A stretch of DNA of 64,000 nt, taken from the NCBI GenBank assembly GCA_965206015.1, contig CBDBIW010000014.1:62001-126000 (forward strand), given 5' to 3'. The DNA is from JAJCYL01 sp965206015 (GTDB lineage: Bacteria; Bacteroidota; Bacteroidia; Cytophagales; Cyclobacteriaceae). This document shows, one piece after another, positions 47,536 through 56,425 of the stretch (position 1 is its first letter; every line of letters starts with the position of its first letter). The notes beneath the pieces are model-generated. The model was not told the origin of the DNA. It saw only the letters and a list, made by a program, of their open reading frames with translations, and did no database searches. The position numbers and the translations under genes are program-made.

Positions 47536-48117
47536 TTAAACTCTTTGCTCGCTCAACTTATTAAGTGCAGTTTGAAGCTCCCGTTTTAACCTGATTTGTG
47601 TTTCACGAGCTCGCTCCTTGTGGGCATTGAATTCCCTTTCCAGATCCTTAAATATTTTTCTGGTCTGCTTGGTACCCAGATTACTTCGTTGAAACATCAT
47701 GAAGACTGTAACGATCCCGGCCGCTAGTGCAAAAATGATCAACCATACTAAGATGTTGTAAGCAGTCTTGCTCATTTGAAAGCCGATAAATCCAATAGAT
47801 TCGTTAAGGCCCTGACTTTCTTGTAAAGCTACTTCAGTGCTAGCGAGCTGTGCTTGGAGTTCGGTCATTTGGGCATTTAATTCTGCTATCTCATTGTTTG
47901 CAATATTAATAGCTTGTTGTTTGTTGGTTAAAGTGTCGGATACTACTGTCCAAAATGCATCTAATGCATTTAATTTGATCACTTTGTACTCTTCCCAAGT
48001 CCTGCTTTTGGTATAAAGCTCCTGGTATTGTTGTTGCATATTTGGTTGTGCAAAAAGAGAGGCTGTCAATCCTGAGAACAGTAGAAGGACTGCGGCCTTT
48101 GAGATGAAACTTTTCAT
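47536..48117 (-). CDS. Exported coiled-coil membrane protein
   Basis: 193 residues from ATG 48117 (MKSFISKAAVLLLFSGLTAS). Signal peptide, a periplasmic helical part with a coiled coil (about 75-110, IANNEIAELNAQMTELQAQL), one membrane helix (about 125-145, ILVWLIIFALAAGIVTVFMM) and a basic cytoplasmic coiled coil. A 15-bp tandem duplication (48112-48141) has copied the start codon, so a second in-frame ATG lies at 48132; the downstream one matches a normal signal peptide better. Family not named. Confidence 0.78.
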   Translation of the reverse strand: MKSFISKAAVLLLFSGLTASLFAQPNMQQQYQELYTKSRTWEEYKVIKLNALDAFWTVVSDTLTNKQQAINIANNEIAELNAQMTELQAQLASTEVALQESQGLNESIGFIGFQMSKTAYNILVWLIIFALAAGIVTVFMMFQRSNLGTKQTRKIFKDLEREFNAHKERARETQIRLKRELQTALNKLSEQRV

Positions 48118-48141
48118 AATGTCTAATTTCATAATGTCTAA
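48112..48141. repeat. Exact 15-bp tandem duplication over a start codon
   Basis: TTTCATAATGTCTAA at 48112-48126 and 48127-48141. Each unit contains CAT, a minus-strand ATG. Confidence 0.95.
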
Positions 48142-48175
48142 CTTTAGCTAATGGATAAAAGGTCTTTCAATCATC

Positions 48176-48210
48176 CAAAAATAATAATATAGCATCTTTG
48201 GATAACCAAA
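48176..48210 (-). promoter_or_regulatory. Candidate promoter of the coiled-coil protein gene
   Basis: Minus strand TTTG (48210-48207), 23 bases, then TATTTTTG (48183-48176), an exact TAnnTTTG. Confidence 0.5.
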
Positions 48211-48291
48211 TTGCAGCAGATAACCTTTAAAATTACCAATTATTTTTTTTTTGACACAATCACTAATTAAGTTATTGGTTTTGATTGTTTA

Positions 48292-48392
48292 CTGATAAAT
48301 CTCCATACCTGTCCGAACAATTTTTCAAACTGGGTTAAAAATAAACTTATAGATTTATTATTTACTGTTTTTGTGCTAAAAACAGTAAATAA
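48292..48392. repeat. Dispersed repeat plus perfect 15-bp inverted repeat
   Basis: 48292-48357 matches 40829-40893 inversely. Directly next to it, TTATTTACTGTTTTT (48358-48372), loop GTGCT, AAAAACAGTAAATAA (48378-48392) forms a perfect 15-bp stem. Neither strand has the T run expected of a terminator. Confidence 0.75.
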
Positions 48393-48424
48393 AAAAATCA
48401 TTTCAGTATCAGGTTGCCTTGATT

Positions 48425-48659
48425 GTGAAGTACTTCCCAATCGCCGGACCACTTTTCAGGGTTTCTTAGTTGAAATCCAGCTGTTCTTTTTCTTTTCTCC
48501 GGATACCTTTTGAAGAGAAAAAATCATGCTGCCATTGATTTTTGATATAACTCGGCAGGAATCTTTCGGCCAATACCCTGCTGTCTACGTTTTCCATTGT
48601 AATAGTCAAAATATACCTTCAAACCTTTGTACAAATCCTGGCCGTTTTCTTCTGGATTC
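48425..48659 (-). mobile_element. IS3-family remnant C (orfB tail and right end)
   Basis: Minus-strand frame LNPEENGQDLYKGLKVYFDY, then YNGKRRQQGIGRKIPAELYQ and a stop at 48524 is the C-terminal end of an IS3 OrfB. Beyond the stop, sequence to about 48425 (AAGTACTTCCCAATCGCCGG on the plus strand) resembles the inverted terminal repeat of remnants A and B. Its inner end joins the MFS relic directly. Confidence 0.75.
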
Positions 48660-49372
48660 AAAACTGCACCTTAGTACCAGCTACCCAGAATACTGGTTGG
48701 AAGGCGATTATTTCAAGTAATCCTGGAGCCGCATCCCCCTTATCAATTTTGATGATGGTGTTATTAAACTGGGAAAGTAATAAGAAAGCCAGCAGGTAAA
48801 GTCCACCCAATAGCATAAATGAACCAGCATAGTCTTGAGTTAGAAGTGACTTTCCAAAAACCGCAGCTTCCGTCCCCAGAATGGCAGAAACTATTCCGCC
48901 CAAAAGCACCTGTGATGCAGCCTTTGGAATTAATTCAAGGCTCACACTTTCCATTGCTGCAAAGCGAAATTGCTGAACGGATGAAATTGTTGACCCTAAC
49001 AGAAAAACTGTGACACAAGATCAATGTGACACAAAATAAAAGGAATGATTCAATGATAATGCTCAGGTGGCTACCTCTGCAAATAAAATTCCGATGGTTG
49101 CTACTGATTGAAATATTACCTTCCTTCCGAATTTCTGCATTAACATTAAAAGGACTACTGGTATTGGTCGCCGAACCAATTATAAAAAGTGCCACTGGAA
49201 GGGTGCTCAATTTTTCGTTCGGCACTAGTTGATTTCCAATGAGGTTACCAGAAAAAACTATCAGTGTGGCACAAGATGTCATCAGCACTTGAAAGGCGGT
49301 AAGTATCCATACGTTTTTTTTGGTAATGATTTCAAGACTTACTAGTTGATTGGGTGTGAAAATAGCAGATCA
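48660..49372 (-). pseudogene. Major-facilitator transporter, frameshifted and truncated by IS3 remnant C
   Basis: Order on the minus strand: IFTPNQLVSLEIITKKNVWI, TAFQVLMTSCATLIVFSGNL. After a shift come QKFGRKVIFQSVATIGILFA (the conserved GRK loop of MFS) and, shifted again, FLLGSTISSVQQFRFAAMES followed by SLELIPKAASQVLLGGIVSA. It ends at an IS3 junction near 48660. A 16-bp imperfect tandem duplication (49009-49037) sits at one break. About half of a 12-helix transporter remains. Confidence 0.82.
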
Positions 49373-49479
49373 ATGTTTCAAAATTGACCAACTCAAATCA
49401 ATATTCTGATCGTCCATCACAAAATCATTTCCAGGAAGTTGTATTAACCCTATTATTAAGCTCAATAAAAAATGAAATT

Positions 49480-51507
49480 ATGCGTATCACTATCGTCGCC
49501 GCTCTATTTGTTTTAATCACTTCAATCTCATTTTCTCAAGATTCGAAAAGTGTATTTTCTAGAATGGATGTTTTTGAACTTGAATGGGCCAGCGATCCGC
49601 AGATTTCGCCTGATGGCAATAATGTGGTTTATGCCAGGAGTGGTATGGACATCATGAAGGATCGAAGGATGTCGCGATTGTGGTTAATGGCATCAGATGG
49701 CTCTTCTCACACTAAACTGACTAACAGAGAAGCCAATGAATCTCAAGCAAAGTGGTCACCTGACGGTAGCCAGATTGCGTTTGTGAGTTCAACTGATGAG
49801 GGGTCCGAAGTATATCTCTATTGGCTCAAAACTCGCGTTACTTCCAAATTGACACAGTTAGAGAGATCGCCCAAAGGGTTAAGTTGGTCGCAAGATGGAA
49901 CACAATTATCATTTTCGATGCTCGTTCCGGAGAAACCAATTCAGATGGTAGCCCCGCTGAAGAAGCCTAATGGTGCAAAATGGGCAGAACATCCAAGAGT
50001 TGAAACCCGCCTAAAGCACGAAGCTGATGGTTCGGGATATACAGAACCTGGTTACAATCACATTTTCGTTATACCCGAAGAAGGCGGAACACCAAGGCAA
50101 GTGACCTCAGGAGATTACAACCACAGCGGCAATGCTTTTTGGACCAAAGACAGTCGCTCACTCATTGTTTCAGGAAACAGAAATGAGAATTGGGAGTATG
50201 AATGGAGAAACTCTGAACTGTATTCGGTGTCTCTTATTGACGGCAGTGTGACTGCACTAACGGATCGAAATGGGCCTGATCATGGAGCGGTATTATCTCC
50301 AAACGGCCAGAAAATTGCTTACCTCGGCAGAGATGATAGAATACAGACTTATCAACTCACCAAAATCTATTTAATGAATGTTGATGGTAGCGACAAAAAG
50401 GAAGTGAAGACCGGTCTCGACAGAAGTCCCGCTAACATCTCATGGGATAGCAAAGGTGAAGGGTTGTATTTCCAATATGATGACAAAGGAAATACGAAAA
50501 TTGGCTACACTACTGTTGGAGGGAAAACCAGTGTCGTAGCCCATAATTTAGGAGGAACTGTAATTGGCAGACCTTATGGTGGTGGATCATTTAGCGTGAG
50601 TCTCACTGGTAAAATAGCTTATACCTATAATACCCCTGAATTTCCAGCGGAAGTGGCCGTGGTATCGAAAGGCCAGGAAGCCCGGTTAATCACTTCCCTA
50701 AATAAAGATCTTTTGCCCTATCGCTCGTTGGGTCAAACTCAGGAGATATGGTATAAATCCACCTTTGATGGCAGAGATATCCAAGGTTGGATAACCACAC
50801 CTCCATCTTACGACTCATCTAAAAAGTATCCTTTGTTAGTGGAAAATCATGGAGGTCCTATTGCTAACTATGGGGACAGGTTCTCACCGGAAGTTCAACT
50901 TTACGCCGCGGACGGATTTGTAGTTTTTTATCCAAACCCAAGGGGTAGCACAAGCTATGGAGAGGAATTTGGTAACCTGCTATATCACAATTACCCGGGA
51001 CAGGACTACAATGACGTGATGGATGGAGTAGATGCTGTGTTAGCAAAAGGGATGGTAGTAGAAGACAGTCTATTTGTTACCGGTGGAAGTGCCGGTGGAA
51101 TTATGAGTGCCTGGATGATCGGTAAGAACAATCGATTCAGGGCAGCAGCGGTTGTTAAGCCCGTTATGAATTGGATAAGTAAGACGCTTACGGCTGACAA
51201 CCATTTTGGCTACGCAAACACACGATTTCCGGGGCAGCCCTGGGAAAATATCGAAACGTACATGAAGTTCTCACCAATTTCATTGGTTGGCAACATTCAA
51301 ACACCAACATTGGTGATGGTGGGGCTGTCTGATCTAAGAACTCCACTTTCAGAGTCAAAACAGCTATATCATGCCTTAAAAGTCCGTAAAATTGAGACAG
51401 CTTTGGTACAAATCCCAGGATCATACCATAACATTTCCACCCGACCGAGTCAGTTAATCACTAAAACCGACCATATACTGGCCTGGTTTAAAAAGTACAG
51501 GAAATAG
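49480..51507 (+). CDS. S9-family serine peptidase (prolyl oligopeptidase type), secreted
   Basis: 675 residues from ATG 49480 (MRITIVAALFVLITSISFSQ, a signal peptide); the longer open frame to 49384 lacks a signal and is rejected. An N-terminal WD40/beta-propeller (PDGNNVVYARSG, WSPDGSQIAFVSS) is followed by an alpha/beta-hydrolase with nucleophile GGSAGG, Asp in VGLSDLRTP and His in SYHNIS. It likely trims short peptides in the periplasm (acylaminoacyl- or dipeptidyl-peptidase-like). Intact. Confidence 0.93.
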   Translation: MRITIVAALFVLITSISFSQDSKSVFSRMDVFELEWASDPQISPDGNNVVYARSGMDIMKDRRMSRLWLMASDGSSHTKLTNREANESQAKWSPDGSQIAFVSSTDEGSEVYLYWLKTRVTSKLTQLERSPKGLSWSQDGTQLSFSMLVPEKPIQMVAPLKKPNGAKWAEHPRVETRLKHEADGSGYTEPGYNHIFVIPEEGGTPRQVTSGDYNHSGNAFWTKDSRSLIVSGNRNENWEYEWRNSELYSVSLIDGSVTALTDRNGPDHGAVLSPNGQKIAYLGRDDRIQTYQLTKIYLMNVDGSDKKEVKTGLDRSPANISWDSKGEGLYFQYDDKGNTKIGYTTVGGKTSVVAHNLGGTVIGRPYGGGSFSVSLTGKIAYTYNTPEFPAEVAVVSKGQEARLITSLNKDLLPYRSLGQTQEIWYKSTFDGRDIQGWITTPPSYDSSKKYPLLVENHGGPIANYGDRFSPEVQLYAADGFVVFYPNPRGSTSYGEEFGNLLYHNYPGQDYNDVMDGVDAVLAKGMVVEDSLFVTGGSAGGIMSAWMIGKNNRFRAAAVVKPVMNWISKTLTADNHFGYANTRFPGQPWENIETYMKFSPISLVGNIQTPTLVMVGLSDLRTPLSESKQLYHALKVRKIETALVQIPGSYHNISTRPSQLITKTDHILAWFKKYRK

Positions 51508-51512
51508 GAGCA

Positions 51513-51719
51513 CTACTCTCTAACGTCTTTCTGGAATTTACCCTTAACCATTTTGCCAAGATAGACTACAACGTAAGTAGCTTTGTATTTTTCGGTAGCC
51601 ATCTCAATCTCAGAGTATGTATCACGACGTATTTTAATTCCGCTGTTGGCTCCGGTTCGTCGTAACTCAATGTAATATCCTTCTTTAAGCTTTACCGGTG
51701 CTGTAAGTGGTCTTCCCAT
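51513..51719 (-). CDS. Small conserved hypothetical protein
   Basis: 68 residues from ATG 51719 (MGRPLTAPVKLKEGYYIELR). The frame extends to 51833 but the upstream part is unconserved in character. The pattern, a basic beta-rich protein with SGIKIRRDTYSEIEMATEKY and YLGKMVKGK, matches small proteins common in Bacteroidota genomes. No function known. It converges on the S9 peptidase gene. Confidence 0.65.
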   Translation of the reverse strand: MGRPLTAPVKLKEGYYIELRRTGANSGIKIRRDTYSEIEMATEKYKATYVVVYLGKMVKGKFQKDVRE

Positions 51720-51833
51720 TTGACTAAATCTTATTGTTTTAAAAGTTTGAGGAGCAATACTGCTAAATGCAGTGTGGGATAGAAAACTAAAACTATCTGT
51801 AGCCCTCACAATAATTAAGTGCAAGGTTAACAA

Positions 51834-51986
51834 AAAGGACGCAGAAATTTGACAGTAATTAGAAATACTATTTGAATAGACTCCGTCATTTTTAAATATT
51901 TTGAATTAGGCACATAATAAATTAGCTATAAATTTATGTATATCGTTGATTTTAAGTATCTTATGTATGGTTTAAAACTTAAAAAT
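51834..51986. other. AT-rich spacer, nothing recognised
   Basis: Between a small gene and an IS1595 remnant; no feature supported. Confidence 0.4.
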
Positions 51987-52544
51987 ATGGAAAAAAGATA
52001 CAAAAGCATTCGTCTTTTCTAATTTCAACAGCCATTTCCCGATGACCGATCGTGTTATGATCATCTGGCCAATCTTAAATGGCCCAATGGGTTCAAATGC
52101 GAGAAATGCGAACATACTCATTTCTGTAAAGGGAAGTCAGCCCGGACACGCCAATGCACTACATGCGGTTATCAGGCAACACCGACAAGCGGAACCCTTT
52201 TTCATAAAGTAAAATTTCCCACTCTTAAAGCTTTCTACATCGTCTATTTTATCGCAACAAACAAACAAGGCATTTCTTCTACTGAACCAAGCCGTAAACC
52301 AGGGCTGAGACAGAAAACCTGTTGGGCCTTTAAGCAAAAAGTCATGAAAGCCATGGCGGGCAGTCAAAAATTTCCTATGCCTGGAAAGGTGGAAGTAGAT
52401 GAAACAGTAGTCGGGCAGGAAGAAAGCACTAAAGGCCATTAAAATGGAGATAAGAAGCTTGTAATGGCAGCTATTGAACGAGAAGGCAGGGGGATTGGCC
52501 GGGTATATGCTCGCGTGATCATGGAATGGCTTGGAATGGGATAA
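51987..52544 (+). pseudogene. IS1595-family transposase remnant
   Basis: From ATG 51987: MEKRYKSIRLF, stop, FQQPFPDDRSCYDHLANLKW. It continues with a zinc ribbon (FKCEKCEHTHFC ... RQCTTCG), GTLFHKVKFPTLKAFYIVYF, GLRQKTCWAFKQKVMKAM and VEVDETVVG (first Asp of the DDE/N site). Further stops and a missing 3' half kill it. The first stop replaces a Glu codon by one base change. No inverted repeats were identified. Confidence 0.85.
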
Positions 52545-52621
52545 AAATATTGCAATAAACAAAAAAATAAGGACCACCCTCTATTATTGGTAAGGAAGCC
52601 CTTATTTACAATAATTAATTG

Positions 52622-53161
52622 TCAGAATAGCCGGTAAAGAGTTGTGCTGGTGCTGTTTCTCGGTCTAATAGCCACATTTCTTACTAAAAGATCACTATAA
52701 GATAATCCTGACAGCAAACTAGAACTTGCTATACTGTAAGGATCATTATTGCGAAACCGTTGATCTATTGCATCACAAAAAACTTTCCCCCCAATTAAAC
52801 CTGCTCCAGCACCAAGGAGTCTACCAAGAACTGCTCCAACTTGACCTCCTGTCCACCCTCCAGCAACAGAACCTGGTCCTGGTGCTATGAAAGATCCGGC
52901 AATAAAACCGACACCTCCACCAAGGATACCTCCAAAGAATGTTGTGCCTGCAATTAGGGTAGCACAATTGGTTCTTCCAGACGCATTTTCTCCAGCTAAC
53001 TCGGTGTCAATAAATGTAATAATTTCTTCGGGTGATGTGGTGTAGGCATCTTCAGCAATTTTTGCCATGAATTCTTGAACAACGGGAGGAATGTCTTGTC
53101 CGGTCAAGTCAATTGTTGTAGGACTTTCTTCAGATAGAGTCCGGACTTTTGAAGTAGCTTG
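52622..53161 (-). CDS. Glycine-zipper protein, in frame with the upstream lipoprotein gene
   Basis: An open frame of 180 codons (including its stop) follows TAA 53162-53164 with no ATG near its beginning; the first usable start is TTG 53107. The central region (about residues 50-110 from that TTG) is a glycine-zipper hydrophobic hairpin: FFGGILGGGVGFIAGSFIA, then GPGSVAGGWTGGQVGAVLGR and GAGAGLIGG. Such GxxxG helices are seen in pore-forming bacteriocins and in outer-membrane glycine-zipper proteins. It and the upstream lipoprotein frame may be one gene split by a nonsense codon. Function unknown. Confidence 0.6.
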   Translation of the reverse strand, partial: QATSKVRTLSEESPTTIDLTGQDIPPVVQEFMAKIAEDAYTTSPEEIITFIDTELAGENASGRTNCATLIAGTTFFGGILGGGVGFIAGSFIAPGPGSVAGGWTGGQVGAVLGRLLGAGAGLIGGKVFCDAIDQRFRNNDPYSIASSSLLSGLSYSDLLVRNVAIRPRNSTSTTLYRLF

Positions 53162-53476
53162 TTAGTTCACATATCTTATCAAAGTAAAATTGAACGTCTC
53201 TTTGTATGCCTTTTCAAATGCTATTTTTTCGTCGCCTTTGAAATTATCGGAAAAAGATAATCCTACAGTGTAAGCGATTGATCTGTCAGAAAAAGAAAAG
53301 TCATGATTTTTCAAATGAACTGCAAAAAGATTGAAATTATCAGATAATGATGTAGCATATTTATCTGCATATTCATTTTTAATAATTATTCCTTTTTCAA
53401 ATTCCTGTATTTCTCCACATCCGTAAGGCCACAAAAAGGAAGAAATGAGTAGAAAGCTTAACAACGTATTTTTCAT
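53162..53476 (-). CDS. Small lipoprotein, possibly the N-terminal half of the glycine-zipper gene
   Basis: 104 residues. MKNTLLSFLLISSFLWPYGC is a lipoprotein signal with Cys20. The rest (IIIKNEYADKYATSLSDNFN ...) is unrecognised. Its stop TAA is followed in the same frame by a further 180-codon open frame. An 18-bp spacer separates it from the membrane protein upstream, so three small genes form one leftward unit. Confidence 0.6.
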   Translation of the reverse strand: MKNTLLSFLLISSFLWPYGCGEIQEFEKGIIIKNEYADKYATSLSDNFNLFAVHLKNHDFSFSDRSIAYTVGLSFSDNFKGDEKIAFEKAYKETFNFTLIRYVN

Positions 53477-53494
53477 GGATTTATAGTTAACAGT

Positions 53495-53833
53495 TTATTC
53501 TATGTCTTTTAAGGGTCCATATTTATGAAGGCCACTCCCTATTTTTATTTTTGCCAAAATAAAGATGAAATAAATGAACGCAGGCGGAAAAACTAACGGA
53601 ATAAAGGTGAAAATGCTTAAAGTCACCATTATTGCCAATTCGCTTGTAACATAGAGTGACGAGAAAAAATAAATAGGAGAAGCCAATAGAACAAAAAGTA
53701 AAAAGTACTTAGGCTTGAACATTACCTTCTTATACATTATCAAGATTACTTGATTATAACTGGAAATCTTAAGTGGGATAATTGGAGAGTTGTTATGGTC
53801 TTCTTGATGCTCCACACGGGTTTTTGCGTTCAA
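53495..53833 (-). CDS. Small two-helix membrane protein
   Basis: 112 residues, or 80 from the internal ATG at 53737 (MYKKVMFKPKYFLLFVLLAS). Two hydrophobic helices (FLLFVLLASPIYFFSSLYV and VFPPAFIYFIFILA, with a third possible between them). Not recognised. It heads the lipoprotein/glycine-zipper unit. Confidence 0.55.
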   Translation of the reverse strand: MNAKTRVEHQEDHNNSPIIPLKISSYNQVILIMYKKVMFKPKYFLLFVLLASPIYFFSSLYVTSELAIMVTLSIFTFIPLVFPPAFIYFIFILAKIKIGSGLHKYGPLKDIE

Positions 53834-54242
53834 AATATCGTTGTAAGCTATGTAATTATTCGTTAATTCAGTTATAATTTATGATTTAATTTTTTTTAAT
53901 CATATTATCTGATTTCGTAGCCAATACATATATCTTCTATGCTATAAACTTCAACCCGTTAAAGTTGAAGAAGTTTCTGAATAATTCACATGAAATTAGT
54001 TTACACCACAATGTAAGTTCTCAAATTAAATGGTGCCTTTTTATCCACCGATAATGGCGATTTTATAGATCATTCCGAATAGGCTAATACATCATAGCTA
54101 TCAGTTACATCATAGCTATCAGTTGCGCCATTTTAATTGAGAGAAAAGCCGCCAAAATATGTGGGAGATTACACCACCATTTGCGTTTTTTAATAATAGG
54201 GTTTAACTTATATATGCATTCCACACAATTCCATAGATGGTT
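53834..54242. other. Non-coding spacer with hairpin and tandem duplication next to ISL3 relic
   Basis: It contains the inverted repeat CTTCAAC...GTTGAAG (53949-53970) and an exact 18-bp tandem duplication ACATCATAGCTATCAGTT (54089-54106, 54107-54124). GGGTTTAACTTATATATGCA at about 54199 may be the outer end of the ISL3 element. No gene. Confidence 0.5.
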
Positions 54243-55458
54243 CTACAGAGTTTCTTGTGGGTAAAGGGATAAATTGCCATGAAAAAACAGGATAGCACTT
54301 TTGAACTTTTCAAAGGTTCGACAGCCTCTTGCCGAGAGCTTGATTTCTTGGAGTTTACCATTGAGACGCTCAGCCATTGCGTTACTTTTAGCAAATATCA
54401 TTGCGTTGATAATTCCTTGCATATGAGCCTTAAACATATTAGCGACTTTAATGATTTGACCAATACCACATCTTTGAGCGTTTCTTAGCCATGCATAGAA
54501 TAAGATAAAAGCTTCCTGAGATGACTGTTTGAAATGGATGTCACGAAAATTTTCCTTGATTCTCCATGCGCTGGATGTTTTGTAACTGGTCAGGTCAATG
54601 GCTTCAAATTTGAGTCGTTGTTTTTCTGTCAGGTTCATATGATCCTTCAGCCAAATGTATCTGGTGTTTTTTAACTCTTCCTGTTCTGTGGCTTCTCTTC
54701 TTCTTACTTTATCTGCCGCCTCATTGAGGTACCTGACCCAATGAAACTTATCAAAACCTATCTTACTGTCGGGTAATTCTTCCTTCACTGCATGAAGGTA
54801 AGCCCTGCTCATATCCATTGACACAGTTTTTACTTTTGATCGTTGTGATGGACCAGGGGAGTCATTGATGAGGTTTTTTGTGGCTTTCCTGGTGCGGCCT
54901 TCCCCTACATTGATTACTGTTCCCATTTCAGGATCACTCAATACAGTAACATAACAATGCCCTTTCCTGAACGATTTTTCGTCTATACTCAGTGATGCAT
55001 ACTCTGTAGGAGTACGACGGGTGAGTCCTCGTTTAACTGCCAGATGAATGATACGATTTACCAAATGAAAACTAATTTGTAGTAATGGAAAAGTTCTTGT
55101 TTGATTCCTGGTGGCCTTCAATGTGTCTGTTATTTTTTCCGGCAAATAGCTGTGTCTTTGTGAGACATCTGCCCATGGTATTGCTATGGTACGGACTTTA
55201 CCTGAGGAGCCCTTTAATTCGAGGGACCTTCGCCTCGATGAATGTGCTGTATTGTAAGGTACCTAAATGACGCCATTGACGGGACTCGCGATGGTCATAA
55301 ATCGAATAGGATTCTCCACTAACTTCATCCTAATAGTCTTTTGATGGGCAGGATAATTTTACCAATACTGACTCCTGACTAGGATCGAATTCAATTGTTT
55401 CTACTTCCCAATTTGAACCTAATTGCAATAGGATTTTATAGTGATCTTCCAACTTCAT
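54243..55458 (-). pseudogene. ISL3-family transposase, broken near the N-terminus
   Basis: From ATG 55458 the frame gives MKLEDHYKILLQLGSNWEVE then a stop after VKLSCPSKDY. It resumes as YDHRESRQWRHLGTLQYSTF, IEAKVPRIKG, shifts frame, then SGKVRTIAIPWADVSQRHSY. From 55145 a long intact DDE domain runs on: YASLSIDEKSFRKGHCYVTV, SMDMSRAYL, IGFDKFHWVRYLNEAADKVR, ending NAMAERLNGKLQEIKLSARG. The N-terminal zinc ribbon is damaged, so it is probably inactive. Confidence 0.88.
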
Positions 55459-55484
55459 CTTTTTTCAAACAAAATTAATCGTTC

Positions 55485-55920
55485 CACTATATTCCGGGTA
55501 GAACCATTTAAATAGCTTCATTTGCAAATGATGAATGGGAATACCCAATGTCCATGAGTCATATTTCCAGTCTCTATATTTTGGATTAATATGACCAATT
55601 CCTCTATTAAGACCTGTTACGTTTACGTCTACTCCACGTAAAAATCTGGCGAGCTTGTGGATATTTGAAGTTTTGTATGTAACAGATGCCTCTTGTTGAG
55701 GTTATGACTGTAGCCAATTGATATGACTGCATTATTATCAAAGATATAGGGTACAATGATTGAGGAATTGTTCAAAACGTTATGCTCGATAACAGGTTTA
55801 AACCTTTCTACTTTTTCACCGGCAAATATTGATAACCCAGATTGGCCCTTACTACCATAAGTGGTAATCACTAAAAATAGAAACAGAAGGTAAAATAATC
55901 TGCAATGTACGCCGTCAAAT
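55485..55920 (-). pseudogene. Fragment of an exported protein of unknown family
   Basis: The minus strand reads RLFYLLFLFLVITTYGSKGQ (signal-like, no ATG), SGLSIFAGEKVERFKPVIEH, then VISIGYSHNLNKRHLLHTKL and a stop at 55629. A shifted frame continues VDVNVTGLNRGIGHINPKYR, WTLGIPIHHLQMKLFKWFYP. The repeated polar/aromatic pattern suggests an outer-membrane or surface protein. Not identified. Confidence 0.45.
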
Positions 55921-55921
55921 G

Positions 55922-56126
55922 ATGAAAAGGGAGCTTATTTTAAACACTTTTTTCATTGGTCAGCTATCCGCTTACAGAATATCCTGATCCTAGAGACTAT
56001 TATTTCAGGTTCGGTCCTAACGCGGAAAACTCTGCCACCAGAAAAAATCAGATTTTCGGAGTCCAGTTGCTCTATACTGAAGAATCCCGTCAGCAGATAA
56101 AGCTATTCGCTATCTGGAGTATTTAA
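55922..56126 (+). pseudogene. Fragment of a second exported protein
   Basis: MKRELILNTFFIGQLSAYRI (signal-like) followed after a shift by YPLTEYPDPRDYYFRFGPNA, ENSATRKNQIFGVQLLYTEE and a stop at 56126. Not identified. The stretch 56127-56425 is AT-rich and holds no gene I can support. Confidence 0.35.
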
Positions 56127-56425
56127 ACTCATAGAATTACTACCAACTGAATAAAACAATTCAGTCACACCTTGATTGTTAATCTCCATTGACCCGGTCA
56201 TTCTTTTCCCAAGAATTATTTTGCAATAAAAATAATAGATATCTTTTCGTCGCAGTTCGTTGGCAATTGAATGTCTTAAAAAGTAGTAATGGATTTTTTT
56301 GATGCTGCATCAAACATCCATTTTATAAATTAACTATTTGCTAGATAGCAAAGCTATTTATAGAAATGTGCCCCTCATTAACACTAATTATCCATTAAGG
56401 TTATCCATCATTCACATAAAATCAA

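Noticed and set aside
48358..48392. Perfect hairpin as a transcription terminator
   Set aside because: No T run follows the stem on either strand (A residues follow on the plus strand, TAAATC on the minus).
49384..49479. Extended start of the S9 peptidase
   Set aside because: The signal peptide begins at 49480, so an upstream start would bury it.
52137..52577. 146-codon open frame on the minus strand
   Set aside because: It is antisense to the IS1595 transposase remnant, whose plus-strand motifs are clear.
54243..55145. Treating the ISL3 transposase as intact
   Set aside because: The 300-codon frame lacks the N-terminal zinc ribbon, which is found upstream in other frames with a stop and a shift.
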